Source: Aphrophora alni (Eukaryota > Arthropoda > Insecta > Hemiptera > Aphrophoridae). From it: a stretch of 64,000 nucleotides of DNA. The notes under the pieces are model-generated. The model did not search any database. It saw only the letters and a program-made list of their open reading frames with translations, and was not told where the DNA came from. The position numbers and the translations under genes are program-made. How positions within the stretch are numbered: position 1 is the stretch's first letter; the number at the start of each line of letters is the position of its first letter. Below, piece after piece: positions 24,384 to 37,217 of this stretch. Location: NCBI GenBank assembly GCA_963513935.1, contig OY740772.1, positions 98,537,340-98,601,339 of the forward strand, written 5' to 3'.

Positions 24384-25698
24384 TTATATGGCTGATACCC
24401 TTTTTCAAGTCATGGTCGGTTTATATACCTTGCCAGGAACTAGGTGTTTTATCTAGAGTTCTAGAGTCAGCTATTGTGACACTGTATTTTCTTGGGGTTA
24501 GTATAAAAATTACATTTGATAGTTTTTATAATTTTACTTAACTACTATTCTTAACAATTATTCCTAACATTACAATAATGTTCTATAAATAAATACAAAA
24601 TGGCGGATTGTCTATAAACGAAGCGTTTTGATTATTTCGGTCCAAGATTTCGGTCTGTAATGTATGTCGGTTTCCTTCTAGGACACTGTTTATGTTACCT
24701 GTAAAAACGTATAAACACAGTTCTTAACATAAGGCCAATCTAACAGGATGAAAAAGAAACTATTACCCTCTTTCCCTTTGTTAACTCTTTGAATCCTAGT
24801 TTTTTTTTTCTAGCCTGGGATAAGAAATTCACTTTATTTCTGTACGGTGAACGGTTTAAGAACTGTTAGTGAAACTACGAGGTAGAATACGGAATATGAC
24901 TATATCACTAATTGATGTTTTTCAGCGATCATACCGAAGTTTCATTCCAAACTGTGTACTGGCGGAGGGAAGACCCACTAAAATAAACGGTGGTTGGTTC
25001 GAAATAAATTGCACAGAAAATAAATAAACCCATTTAGCAAGTTTTATTTTTGTAGATGGTGTTATTTAAGAAATTCGGAATTGCCTAAGAAAAAATAAAA
25101 TAAAAATTGATTGCCTTTTAAATATTGTAGTATCGTAAAATCGGAGCCGAAATCACATGCACGAGCGCGCGATATCCAACCACAGGGGATATCTAACGAG
25201 CCAACAAGTTTTAATAAATAATAATACTAAACATAGTTTGCGGCACTCTTCTAAAGTAAGAAATAGTAACATTAATGGCCCTCATTTTAGAAAAACAATT
25301 TCATTTTACCATCAAACACTTTAAAATGATGAATCACAAGACTAATTTGTAATTTTTGACAACTCACCCACTCACCCTCTGAAGTCCAAAATTTAAGAAT
25401 GTGGGTTCATAGAAACTACAAAGAAGACTGGCGCAAATCGTGTTTATCTTAATTAATAACTAAGTTAAAGGAGGTGTTACAGGAGTAACATTTCTTTTCA
25501 TCTTTCCTGTATATAAAACGAAATGTCCTGGCTGATTCATCAAAGTCCTAGATCTAGAAACTTCTAGTTCACTGTGTAGGACCCAATGAGAAGGAATTTT
25601 CGAAATTCATATTAAATTTTTTATAAAAAGTCTTGTCTAAAAACATGTTGACACGTAATGGGTAATATTGCTAGTTGTGCAGTAAAATCTGTATTTTT
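24384..25698. other. Intergenic with a family D scrap
   Basis: 24585-24690 carries TACAAAATGGCGGATTG and ATGTATGTCGGTTTCCTTCT; the latter recurs at 31733. Nothing else recognised. Confidence 0.4.
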
Positions 25699-25699
25699 C

Positions 25700-25905
25700 T
25701 TTACGTTTAAAGGCGAAAATCTCTCGTAGAAACGAAGAATAGAAAATAAAATAAAGACTCCTAGCACGAGAGAATACACCAATTGCGTCAGGATAGTTGG
25801 TCAGGAAAGATCTGATTGGAAACACGAAAGAGAAAGACTACGTGTAGAAAGATGGTGATATAGCTAAGATCCCTGGGAATTACCAAACCTGTAACACGGT
25901 AATTT
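25700..25905 (-). repeat. Dispersed repeat family A, copy 7
   Basis: The reverse complement carries the TAGTCTTTCTCTTTC block, CCTGACGCAATTGGTG, TAGGAGTCTTTATTTTATTT and a GCCTTTAAACG end. Confidence 0.75.
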
Positions 25906-26553
25906 TTACGTCGAAAGATTGAAAACATAGAATGCGATAGTATCTGGAATCAATATGCACGCGCGTTGCGGAAACTACAGGTACGTCTAAATCTAAAATT
26001 CAAAACTGCACATCCGGTGCAATGCGGATAATGAGGTAACATTACTGTCAGTTCATAGTGAGAAACAGGATCTAAGATTGACCTCCCCCTTCATCTACCC
26101 ACCTTATTTAAGTGGCTTATATTCAAAGCTAGTACCTACTTGAATATATTAAATGACGTCTAGTACTAGAGTGTACTTACTATTCTTGCGCATACTGCAT
26201 AGTAATATGACATGCACATCTAAGGTCATTCAAATATTTTATTAATGAACGGTGCGAAAATATGGCACTGTTAATTTGAAAGTATAAAATATAAAAATAA
26301 CCCGAGTAGAAGTTTTATATTTTTACTCAGGTAAAATCTTTCCTTGTCAAATTTAATTTTTCATTTGATTTTTATTTGTACAAATGGTCGCTATACCGCA
26401 TTCACACCATTATTTTTAATACTTTGAAGCGAAAGCTGTTTACTTAGTCAATTTACTTACCTTACTTAATTCATTAGAACCATGCATTAATAACTGTTTT
26501 GTGTAGCCACCATTTTTAAAACGAAAATTTTAATTTTAAAATCATCCATGTAT
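25906..26553. other. Intergenic, nothing recognised
   Basis: AT-rich. No gene or repeat landmark seen. Confidence 0.4.
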
Positions 26554-26715
26554 AATACAATAATATTTCAAGTGGAAAATATACGACCTAGACTGGGCAT
26601 CGAACCCAGGACCTTTGGTTTTACGCGCCAATGCTCTACCAACTGAGCTTACCTAGTACCTGGGTTCGATTCCCAGTCTAGGTCATATATTTTTCACTTG
26701 AAATATTATTGTATT
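26554..26715. mobile_element. Foldback element built from a tRNA-like sequence
   Basis: A 57-bp left arm (26554-26610) and right arm (26659-26715) are inverted copies with about three mismatches. The arms include the tRNA T-arm/B-box (CTGGGTTCGAT-CCCAG), so two B-boxes point in opposite directions. The 48-bp centre holds, on the minus strand, the D-arm/A-box AGCTCAGTTGGTAGAGC. Both ends continue into AATACAATAATATTTC and its complement, which is not tRNA sequence. It resembles a tRNA-derived MITE or SINE-like foldback. Confidence 0.7.
26582..26656 (-). pseudogene. tRNA-like sequence, probably pseudogene
   Basis: On the minus strand the D-arm (AGCTCAGTTGGTAGAGC), anticodon region (TTGG-loop-CCAA) and T-arm (CTGGGTTCGATGCCCAG) are in tRNA order. 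The acceptor strands (ACTAGGT against TCTAGGT) do not pair properly, the anticodon stem closes with a mismatch, and position 33 is not T. The isotype is therefore uncertain (GTA, Tyr-like, is one reading). I treat it as tRNA-derived rather than a working tRNA. Confidence 0.55.
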
Positions 26716-26834
26716 TTCAATACCTGCTAAGTAAAAATCGTATAAGCGGAAAAATTAATAAATTAAATTCCATATATACATCAATGAACCATAAATCTAA
26801 TATAAGCTCACTTATAAAGAGTACAACTTGGCAA

Positions 26835-27065
26835 CCACGAGGGATCCTTGCTGGATGTACACCGTTTTATGTAGTCTTTGGTTAGATCCCACACTTTTAT
26901 CTTTCCTATCTGGTCTTTATTGAACAACTCTAATAGGGTCAGAGTCGGAAAAGATTCCGACCCTGACGCTATTAGAGTATTCGAGGGGTGTGTATTTTAT
27001 GTTATTTTCTTCCCTTTTCTGTAAAGCCATGATGACCGAGAGGTATTTCGAATTTAAACAACAAG
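26835..27065 (+). repeat. Dispersed repeat family A, copy 8, with local inverted insertion
   Basis: Landmarks include GATCCTTGCTGGATGTACAC, GACGCTATTAGAGTATTCGA and ATGATGACCGAGAGGTATTT. At 26928-26977 the usual ACTCTTGTTCTTTTCC is replaced by a 23-bp inverted copy of the adjacent segment. Confidence 0.85.
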
Positions 27066-27164
27066 AAAAATAACCCTAAATTAAATTAGGAAATACAATT
27101 TGAAAACCTATATGTATCGTGTAAAAACCTTATTCCTTAAAACCTCATAACCTCATGCGCTTAC

Positions 27165-27375
27165 GTATAATGAGTACGGTTGGTAATCCCAACGGATCTT
27201 TCTTTCATATAATCTTAGATCTTTCATTCTTCCTATGTGGTCTCTCTTGACAAACTCTTATTCTTTTCCGACTCTCATGCTACTAGAGTATTAGAGGTCT
27301 TTATGTTTTTTTCTTCTTCTTTTTATAAGATGATGATGACTGAAAGGTTTTTCGCCTTAACAACTAAAAAAATTA
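27165..27375 (+). repeat. Dispersed repeat family A, copy 9
   Basis: Contains GAGTACGGTTGGTAATCCCA, CTTAGATCTTTCATTC, GTCTCTCTTGACAAACTCTT and GATGATGATGACTGAAAGGT followed by TTTTCGCC. It lies head to tail with copy 8. Confidence 0.85.
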
Positions 27376-28590
27376 ATTATTTTATTGATGTTGGTTTGGG
27401 ATGCGTTGGACCCAACTCACAAACACACAAACGAAATGGTTGTAGCATTCAAAACCTCAACTCACTCACAAAAATAATCTGCAGCAAAAAAAATTATCAA
27501 CCTAAATTCCTACCATAGTCCATTCCGCCCTTGACAAGTGTCTCCGCGTAGTGACCGTCACCAGTAACAATCGCCTGATCTATCTCCTTCTCTGTCTAGG
27601 TACAAGGTACAACCGCTAGCGACCGGCTTGAATAAAATACGTACTCACTCCTGTCTTAGCATTCATAAAATGTAGTCAAATATTTCATCACGTTCTAGTT
27701 TAATTTAAATCTAAAGTCACAGAATGCCGAAGTAATAGTTCAGTTCAATCAAGTAATAGTAATAGTTCAAATCAATATTTCAGTGATGTGTTTTTTTTGT
27801 GAACTAAACAAAATAAAGTTGGTTAAATTTTTTATATATTACGGCACATGTTTCACGAAAACTTTCAAGAGGATTCCAGGTAACCCATTTACAGATTTTA
27901 CCATATTATAAATTTTGTTAGTGTTCTAAGCTTTATTCATTAAGATATGTATTTGATGTTTTATTTAATATTCAAAATTTTTCAGAAACTAAATAATTAT
28001 AAAAAATTTTCATTTCTTAAAACATAGTTTACAAAACCTTAAACAGTCAGACTTTAAGTTTTGAGCAGTTATGTGAAATTAGAGCAAACTGATAGCAAAC
28101 ATTAAACAATCAGAATATCAATTTTCAAGCATGTCAAAATGCAAATTAAAGAAATCTTTTCTAAACCAGAGTACTTGTTTTACAGATTTTTACAGATTTT
28201 CTAAGTCTCATACAAGTTTTATTTTAAACAAATCAAAGTATTTATATACAGCTTTATAACCATCTAAGAAGCATTTAATTATAAACTTAAAGAATTTCTG
28301 TAATGCAATTAATATTCTCAAATTTTGACGAAATAACCAGATATTTTAATTAAAGAATCTTGTTCTACAACATGTCTGAGTTTGCACAAGTGCTAGTAAA
28401 CGTGTCTTTTGCTTTAGCAAAATGCTGGTCGGAGGAAGATAGCGAACCTGCTTGACTTTGCTTTCTACAAGCAAAATAACATACATCAATGTTTCTGCCT
28501 GTTCTTTAAAACATGTTTCATATAGCAACTCTAAAAATTTCCAAGTGCACAAAAGTGACTTTTTGAAAAGTGACTTTAGAAAACTTTGTT

Positions 28591-28628
<38 letters not shown>

Positions 28629-30309
28629 TCATGTACCTAATTTTGTTTGTTAGAATATGTTACTTGTTATTTAAATGTAGTCATGTGTAACTATTTATAA
28701 TTTAAAAGAAAGAAATATGGTAACATATAACATCGCCTGGTAACATGGTTAAGATAAAACATTTAATCTCAAAACTATTGCACTATAAAACTGACTATGT
28801 TTTTGGTAAATTATCATGTAACCATTTAGTCATGATGTGATTTCAAATTATTATGACTCCTTCAAGGAAAACATAAGGGCATAAAGGAGCTGTTGTTTAC
28901 TTTTACTCATAATTGAGTAACCGTTGTTAACCAGCTCATCGTTTCGTCCATTTCACCTAAAAAAAAATCAACATAACAACCGCGCAAAGGAAAGTTCAGT
29001 GTGTGTTGTAGCTTTCAAAATTAATTAATTCTAGAGCAACGTGAGAATCGGCGTATGTTTCATTTCGTAGATTAACAGTTGAAAAAAATCAATAACTCAT
29101 TACACACAAAGCATTCATATAGGACGTCAAAAACTTTTTATGAAGTCCAAAATCTATTCGAAAAAGTGCTCGAGAACAATTGTCTACAAGGTTTTGAAGG
29201 AAAAACATGGTCCAGGTTTACAGGTTAAAAACTTTATAAAATTTAAAAGAATAAACTGAAGTGTTTTATATCAAAGGGGATGCTTATTACAAGGGCAACT
29301 TTTTTATACAATTTGACAATTGTTATGCCTAACAACATTTCGACAATAGTGTATTGATTATTTAAGGTTATTTTTCGAAAACAACGATTTTATTTGTTTT
29401 AAACTAAATAAATACATAATCATTATTACTTTTAAAATTAAGATGGTTGTATTTTACTAAAAATTTTGTTTTTAGAAAATAATACCAAAAGCAAAAATTG
29501 GTGACAGGAAATTTGAGAAAATGTAACTATTCTTCAATAAGTCACGATAGTTCTGAAAAACAGTAAAAAAAAAAGTCATAGTTGTAAGGCAAATAAAGAG
29601 AAAATTGTTTCTAGAGTGATTTTCTACTTCGTATAGTACGTTCTTTTACCTAAAATGTTTTTGACACTAAGTTCGAATTCACTCTGCATATATAGTGTAA
29701 ATTTACAAAGTCGGTGAAGATATAAACCTAACACGCAAAAATTTATGCTGAAATAGATTTCAATTTGTATAAAATTTAAAAGATTATGTACAAAAACCGA
29801 GCGACTTTCATGACATCACAACCACATTCCTATGTATTTTCGATTAGAATCTTTTATGAGCCCCTCATGGTTTTATTTTTAGTCAAATATCACCAAGCTG
29901 AGTCAGTGGTGACAGCCCAAAATATACATCTAGTGTTAGTAATTTTTAAATAAAACCATGTTTAAAAAATTAGTTTTGTAAATGTATACATTTGTAAAAA
30001 TATTTATTCAAAATTTTCACCATGACCTTATGGACAATAACTGTAGAAGCATTGACCTAAACATTGGAGAAGTAATGTCCTCATGTCCAACGGACTCACT
30101 AAAGTATCTGTTTTTGCCATATTACAAGTTGTGAACTTACAACTAAAGTTAAGTAATAAATTAGTTATGTCGTAATCCCATTAGTGACGGAGTTCTAGAA
30201 CTTACTTTCCTAACCTCTAAATCGATGTCAACATCTGAGCTGTAAAAAGTCAACCAAAATTGTACCAATTTCAATATGGGACCGAACGGAAACTTTATTT
30301 CTTCTTCTT
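27376..30309. other. Intergenic, ~2.9 kb, AT-rich
   Basis: No gene recognised. Includes a (TA)n tract at 28594-28622. A short coding-like stretch near 29135-29220 (KLFMKSKIYSKKCSRTIVYK) precedes a possible splice donor but has no partner exon. Confidence 0.4.
28594..28622. repeat. (TA)n microsatellite
   Basis: About 14 TA units. Confidence 0.95.
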
Positions 30310-30536
30310 TAGAGGCGAAAAAAACTCTTAGTCATCATTATCTTTTAAAATAACTAAGAAAAGACCATCAAATAAAGACTCTCTAGTCCTGGATAATTGT
30401 AATAGTGTTGGATCTAGTGATATTTTAGTGTTATAAAAAGAAGGATCTAGCCCTGCTAGGTGCAGGATCCAGCTAGGTTCCCTCGGGATTGTCAAGCCCG
30501 TACTCACTATAATTGATGCCCCTGAGGATGGTCCTG
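30310..30536 (-). repeat. Dispersed repeat family A, copy 10
   Basis: The reverse complement shows CATCCTCAGGGGCATCAATT, TAGTGAGTACGGGCTTG and CTAGCTGGATCCTGCACC. It defines the 5' side of the family well. Confidence 0.8.
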
Positions 30537-32459
30537 TTTAAACTCGTAGCATTTCATTTGTTTCCTTGTATATTTTATTATGCAGTTACGGCCGAACTAG
30601 TCACCAATCAATATGAAATTTAAGAATAAGATTCCTTGCAATTAGGCCGAACGATATTTATACGACATATTTTAATTTTATTTCCTTTTTTTTAATGGAT
30701 CCCTAACAAAGCAGTAGGTCTACTCCCGATTCCATGGAGGATGATTAGAATCAAATAAAGCAACACTTTAAAGTATTAAATAATGGTTGAAACAAACATC
30801 AAAAATACCGATTAAAAAAAATCAAATTTACTGTTTTTTAAAGCGTTTCAAACTGTGTTTATCTGACCCAAAAAAACAGACTAAATTTTGATGTTTTTAT
30901 TTATATGAATTTGGACTTTTTTCTAGTTTCATTCGATTATAAAAAATATGAAATAAATTATTTTCATAACTACTACAGTATATTTTTCTTTGTGATTTTC
31001 ACTAAAATTGGTTTTAAGTTTCGTATAACATGTATATGTGTATCAATTTGAGTTAAGAAGTGCCTTAAGGTAATGTTCTGGGTCCCTTGCTTTATATTTT
31101 ATATACGAGTGACAATCCATCAACACCTAACAATATTACCGTTACTTTTGCGAATGACATTACTGTACTGTGAGTAGGCGAAACAATAAAACAGTAAGAG
31201 GGACACTTTCTACACTTGAGTAAAATTCTATCAAAATCGTTAGAGCTGACCACTATATCACAAAAACCCACACATATTAATTTTTCGATGTTTCATTTAT
31301 ATACTATTAAACGTTTTAGGGTAGCATAGAGTTACAAATCAAATAAATTATATATTAGTTATTATATAAATTTAGTTTACACATTTTGTATGCTACATTT
31401 GACCATTATACCAAGAATCATAACTTTATCTTATATATTGTCAAAATGGCGACCGTTTGAATTTTTTAATATTGAATATCTCTAAAGCCATTAAAATTTA
31501 AAAAATATATATGAAGGGACGAATTTGAAAATTTTTAAGATAAAGTTTTGGTTTTTGGTATACTTGTAAAAAGTTACATAGTAAATGTGTATCCCAAATT
31601 TGAAAATAATATGTTTTCTATTTCCAAAATTTTAATGTTAAAAAAATATATAAAATTGAAGATTATCTGGAAACGAACCTATGTTTATATAAATGTTTTC
31701 ATCATTTTGGTCCAAGGAATACATCTGTGAAGTATGTCGGTTTCCTTCTAGCACACCCTGTATGCATAAAAGATACACTGCTTTATTCCCTGAGATTACT
31801 TCTATAATCAAACTTAAATATAACTTCTATATATTAATCAATGTGAATTAGAGTAAATTATAAACAATAGTCGGATTCTTTACGCTTATAACGGATTGGC
31901 AAACAAGCTACCGAAGCGCATCAATGGTGGAAGTAAGGAACCGAGGTTTAATTCATGGACACGGAATAATATGCTATACCACTACGATCCCAATGAATGA
32001 TAAATCACATACACATTAGAAGGAGCAAACCAATAATAAAGCGTTTAAGTTTTATTAATAATTCCCACAAGTGGTGTTCTGTTCAAGTGTACATTAGCTA
32101 TAGTATTATTTACAGTTTGGGTCTATGTATATTTTAGAGCGTCACGTCGCGTGCCATACTAGGTTTACAACAACGATTTATTAACTGTATTAAAAGTTTC
32201 AAGGAAGTCTGCTCTCCACAAAACTGGTATTTAATACTCTTGAGAGCACATTTTCCTAATCGGAGCATCCGCGACTGCGCTGTGTGGTAACTGTTTTGAG
32301 TGGCCATCATTTTAAAACATAAAAATAAATCAAATTGTACATATATCGATCGGCCTTATGCAATGAGTTAAAACGACTTCTTTTCGCTCGGTTACAAAGA
32401 GATTTTTGTGAAGAAATAATAATTTAACTAGTTTGTTTACATGCTATCGAATGAAATGT
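30537..32459. other. Intergenic; contains a family D copy
   Basis: About 31370-31760 matches family D (CAAAATGGCGACCGTTTGAA; TTAATATTGAATATCTCTAA; end GTCGGTTTCCTTCTAGCACA, CCCTGTATG). Open frames inside it are not genes. The rest is unremarkable. Confidence 0.45.
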
Positions 32460-32712
32460 GTCGTTAGGGTTCATACATTGCGAGTACTGCCTTTGCAATC
32501 CCGAGATACCTAGCTGGATCTGCATATTTTTTCATGTAGTTTTGGTTTTGATCGTTCGCTTTCATTTTCCCTATCATGTCTTTCTTGTTTTTTCCCCGAC
32601 CATGACGCTATTACAGTATTTCAAAGGTAGGAGACTTTATGTTCTTTTCTTTCTTTTTTATAAGATGATGATGAAAGGTGTGCGAGACATATTTTGATTT
32701 AAAAACAAGTAA
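32460..32712 (+). repeat. Dispersed repeat family A, copy 11
   Basis: Contains GCAATCCCGAGATACCTAGC, TGGATCTGCAT, CCGACCATGACGCTATTACA and TATAAGATGATGATGAAAGG. Confidence 0.8.
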
Positions 32713-33221
32713 AATCGAATGAAATGTGTTGCAAGGAATACTTGCTACTTGTTTGTGAAATCACTCCGCACCGTGTCGCTCCACTACGATGCTCTCTATG
32801 AATAAGAACAAGAAAATGTAATTAGTGTATGTCACCGCAGAAACTTGTCCTACATACTGTTGTGGGAACAAAATTTACATTGTTTTATACGTCATTCACA
32901 CGAATGCAATATATTTTACGTCTCTTAGATTACATAAAATATTAGGATGCAAAAAATTTTATCATTCATAAAATATCTTAGAAATAATATATGAGACGAT
33001 ATTGTCAGCAAGGAAAATAAATAGTTTGATCCAGGTTGTAAACACTTTAAGTTCAGTGTTGCTAAATTGTCACAAACATAAATTTATGTTCAGTAAAATG
33101 TACGGCCAGTTTAGTTTCTGGTTAAAGATAAATAATTTTACTTTGTCACACGTGCTAATAGAGGAAGTTTAGTGAGAGGTTAAATTCCGTTTTGAGGTCC
33201 TCTAAACCCCCAAAAGTGATT
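32713..33221. other. Intergenic, left flank of the satellite
   Basis: Nothing recognised. Confidence 0.4.
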
Positions 33222-36200
33222 TGTGGAAGATGTCAGTGCAGTTCTTTAAGCCCCATTTGGATTATATCTATAAGGATATAATCTTAACCTCAAAAATGTG
33301 GTTTATTGAATGATGTGTTTGCAATCCTCTAAATAAAAAATTTGATTTATGGAATGATGTATTTGCAGTTCTCTAATCCCAAAAAAATTGGATTATGAAA
33401 TGATGTATCTGCAGTACTCTAAGCTCAAAATAGTGATTTATAGAAGGATGTCAGTGCAGTTCTCTATTCCCAAAAAAGTGGTTTATGGAATGTTGTATCT
33501 GCAGTCCTCTAAGCTCAAAATAGTGATTTATGGAAGCATGTCAGTGCAGTTCTCTATTCCCAAAAAAGTGGTTTATGGAATGTTGTATCTGCAGTCCTCT
33601 AAGCTCAAAATAGTGATTTATAGAAGGATGTCAGTGCAGTTCTCTATTCCCAAAAAAGTGGTTTATGGAATGTTGTATCTGCAGTCCTCTAAGCTCAAAA
33701 TAGTGATTTATGGAAGCATGTCAGTGCAGTTCTCTATTCCCAAAAAAGTGGTTTATGGAATGTTGTATCTGCAGTCCTCTAAACACAAAATAGTGATTTA
33801 TGGAAGGATGTCAGTGCAGTTCTCTATTCCCAAAAAAGTGGTTTATGGAATGTTGTATCTGCAGTCCTCTAAGCTCAAAATAGTGATTTATAGAAGGATG
33901 TCAGTGCTGTCCTCTAAGCACATAAAAGAGGTTTATGGATTGATGTCTGTGCAGTTCTCTAATCCCAAAAAAATGGTTTATGAAAAGATGTATCTGCAGT
34001 ACTCTAAGCTCAAAATAGTGATTTATGGAAGGATGTCAGTGCAGTTCTCTATTCCCAAAAAAGTGGTTTATGGAATGTTGTATCTGCAGTCCTCTAAGCT
34101 CAAAATAATGATTTATAGAAGCATGTCAGTGCAGTTCTCTATTCCCAAAAAAGTGGTTTATGGAATGTTGTATCTGCAGTCCTCTAAGCTCAAAATAGTG
34201 ATTTATGGAAGGATGTCAGTGCAGTTCTCTATTCCCAAAAAGTGGTTTATGTAATGTTGTATCTGCAGTCCTCTAAGCTCAAAATAGTGATTTATAGAAG
34301 GATGTCAGTGCTGTCCTCTAAGCACATAAAAGAGGTTTATGGATTGATGTCTGTGCAGTTCTCTAATCCCAAAAAAATGGTTTATGAAAAGATGTATCTG
34401 CAGTACTCTAAGCTCAAAATAGTGATTTATGGAAGGATGTCAGTGCAGTTCTCTATTCCCAAAAAAGTGGTTTATGGAATGTTGTATCTGCAGTCCTCTA
34501 AGCTCAAAATAGTGATTTATGGAAGCATGTCAGTGCAGTTCTCTATTCCCAAAAAAGTGGTTTATGGAATGTTGTATCTGCAGTCCTCTAAGCTCAAAAT
34601 AGTGATTTATAGAAGGATGTCAGTGCAGTTCTCTATTCCCAAAAAGTGGTTTATGGAATGTTTAATCTGCAGTCCTCTAAGCTCAAAATAGTGATTTATG
34701 GAAGCATGTCAGTGCAGTTCTCTATTCCCAAAAAAGTGGTTTATGGAATGTTGTATCTGCAGTCCTCTAAGCTCAAAATAGTGATTTATAGAAGGATGTC
34801 AGTGCTGTCCTCTAAGCACATAAAAGAGGTTTATGGATTGATGTCTGTGCAGTTCTCTAATCCCAAAAAAATGGTTTATGAAAAGATGTATCTGCAGTAC
34901 TCTAAGCTCAAAATAGTGATTTATGGAAGGATGTCAGTGCAGTTCTCTATTCCCAAAAAAGTGGTTTATGGAATGTTGTATCTGCAGTCCTCTAAGCTCA
35001 AAATAATGATTTATGGAAGCATGTCAGTGCAGTTCTCTATTCCCAAAAAAGTGGTTTATGGAATGTTGTATCTGCAGTCCTCTAAGCTCAAAATAGTGAT
35101 TTATGGAAGCATGTCAGTGCAGTTCTCTATTCCCAAAAAGTGGTTTATGGAATGTTGTATCTGCAGTCCTCTAAACACAAAATAGTGATTTATGGAAGGA
35201 TGTCAGTGCAGTTCTCTATTCCCAAAAAAGTGGTTTATGGAATGTTGTATCTGCAGTCCTCTAAGCTTAAATAGTGATTTATAGAAGGATGTCAGTGCTG
35301 TCCTCTAAGCACATAAAAGAGGTTTATGGATTGATGTCTGTGCAGTTCTCTAATCCCAAAAAAATGGTTTATGAAAAGATGTATCTGCAGTACTCTAAGC
35401 TCTAAATAGTGATTTATGGAAGGATGTCAGTGCAGTTCTCTATTCCCAAAAAAGTGGTTTATGGAATGTTGTATCTGCAGTCCTCTAAGCTCAAAATAAT
35501 GATTTATGGAAGCATGTCAGTGCAGTTCTCTATTCCCAAAAAAGTGGTTTATGGAATGTTGTATCTGCAGTCCTCTAAGCTCAAAATAGTGATTTATGGA
35601 AGGATGTCAGTGCAGTTCTCTATTCCCAAAAAAGTGGTTTATGGAATGTTGTATCTGCAGTCCTCTAAGCTCAAAATAGTGATTTATGGAAGCATGTCAG
35701 TGCAGTTCTCTATTCCCAAAAAAGTGGTTTATGGAATGTTGTATCTGCAGTCCTCTAAGCTCAAAATAGTGATTTATAGAAGGATGTCAGTGCAGTTCTC
35801 TATTCCCAAAAAGTGGTTTATGGAATGTTTAATCTGCAGTCCTCTAAGCTCAAAATAGTGATTTATGGAAGCATGTCAGTGCAGTTCTCTATTTCCAAAA
35901 AAGTGGTTTATGGAATGTTGTATCTGCAGTCCTCTAAGCTCAAAATAGTGATTTATGGAAGGATGTCAGTGCAGTTCTCTATTCCCAAAAAGTGGTTTAT
36001 GGAATGTTGTATCTGCAGTCCTCTAAGCTCAAAATAGTGATTTATAGAAGGATGTCAGTGCTGTCCTCTAAGCACATAAAAGAGGTTTATGGATTGATGT
36101 CTGTGCAGTTCTCTAATCCCAAAAAAATGGTTTATGAAAAGATGTATCTGCAGTACTCTAAGCTCAAAATAGTGATTTATGGAAGGATGTCAGTGCAGTT

Positions 36201-37217
36201 CTCTATTCTCAAAAAGTGGTTTATGGAATGTTGTATCTGCAGTCCTCTAAGCTCAAAATAGTGATTTATGGAAGCATGTCAGTGCAGTTCTCTATTCCCA
36301 AAAAAGTGGTTTATGGAATGTTGTATCTGCAGTCCTCTAAGCTCAAAATAGTGATTTATGGAAGCATGTCAGTGCAGTTCTCTATTTCCAAAAAAGTGGT
36401 TTATGGAATGTTGTATCTGCAGTCCTCTAAGCTCAAAATAGTGATTTATGGAAGCATGTCAGTGCAGTTCTCTATTCCCAAAAAAATGGTTTATGGAATG
36501 TTGTATCTGCAGTCCTCTAAGCTCAAAATAGTGATTTATGGAAGGATGTCAGTGCAGTTCTCTATTCCCAAAAAAGTGGTTTATGGAATGTTGTATCTGC
36601 AGTCCTCTAAGCTCAAAATAGTGATTTATGGAAGCATGTCAGCGCAGTTCTCTATTCCCAAAAAAGTGGTTTATGGAATGTTGTATCTGCAGTCCTCTAA
36701 GCTCAAAATAGTGATTTATGGAAGCATGTCAGTGCAGTTCTCTATTTCCAAAAAAGTGGTTTATGGAATGTTGTATCTGCAGTCCTCTAAGCTCAAAATA
36801 GTGATTTATGGAAGCATATCAGTGCAGTTCTCTATTCCCAAAAAAAGTGGTTTATGGAATGTTGTATCTGCAGTCCTCTAAGCTCAAAATAGTGATTTAT
36901 GGAAGGATGTCAGTGCAGTTCTCTATTTCCAAAAAAGTGGTTTATGGAATGTTGTATCTGCAGTCCTCTAAGCACAAAATAGTGATTTATGGAAGGATGT
37001 CAGTGCAGTTCTCTATTCCCAAAAAAGTGGTTTATGGAATGTTGTATCTGCAGTCCTCTAAACTCAAAATAGTGATTTATAGAAGGATGTCAGTGCTGTC
37101 CTCTAAGCACATAAAAGTGGTTTATGGATTGATGTCTGTGCAGTTCTCTAATCCCATAAAAGTTGTTTATGGAATGATGTATGTGCAGTTCTCTAAGCCC
37201 AAACGAGTGGAATTGGA
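33222..37217. repeat. 45-bp satellite array (~88 monomers) with higher-order structure
   Basis: The monomer pattern is (G/A)TTTATGGAATGATGT, CTGTGCAGTTCTCTAA, then a CCCAAAAAAGTG-like end: 45 bp. Over most of the array two diverged monomers alternate as a 90-bp dimer. A distinctive variant run (CTGTCCTCTAAGCACATAAA, then an AAAAAAATG monomer, then a GAAAAGATG monomer) begins at 33901, 34305, 34799, 35292, 36055 and, partly, 37090. Edge monomers (33222-33400 and 37110-37217) are more diverged than the interior, as expected of arrays homogenised by unequal exchange. Because 45 is a multiple of 3, long frames with a 15- or 30-residue period appear. At least six 44-bp monomers shift the frame, so I do not call a protein. 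Confidence 0.95.

Noticed and set aside
26582..26656. Functional tRNA gene
   Set aside because: Acceptor strands do not pair, the anticodon stem is imperfect, position 33 is not T, and it is embedded in a foldback.
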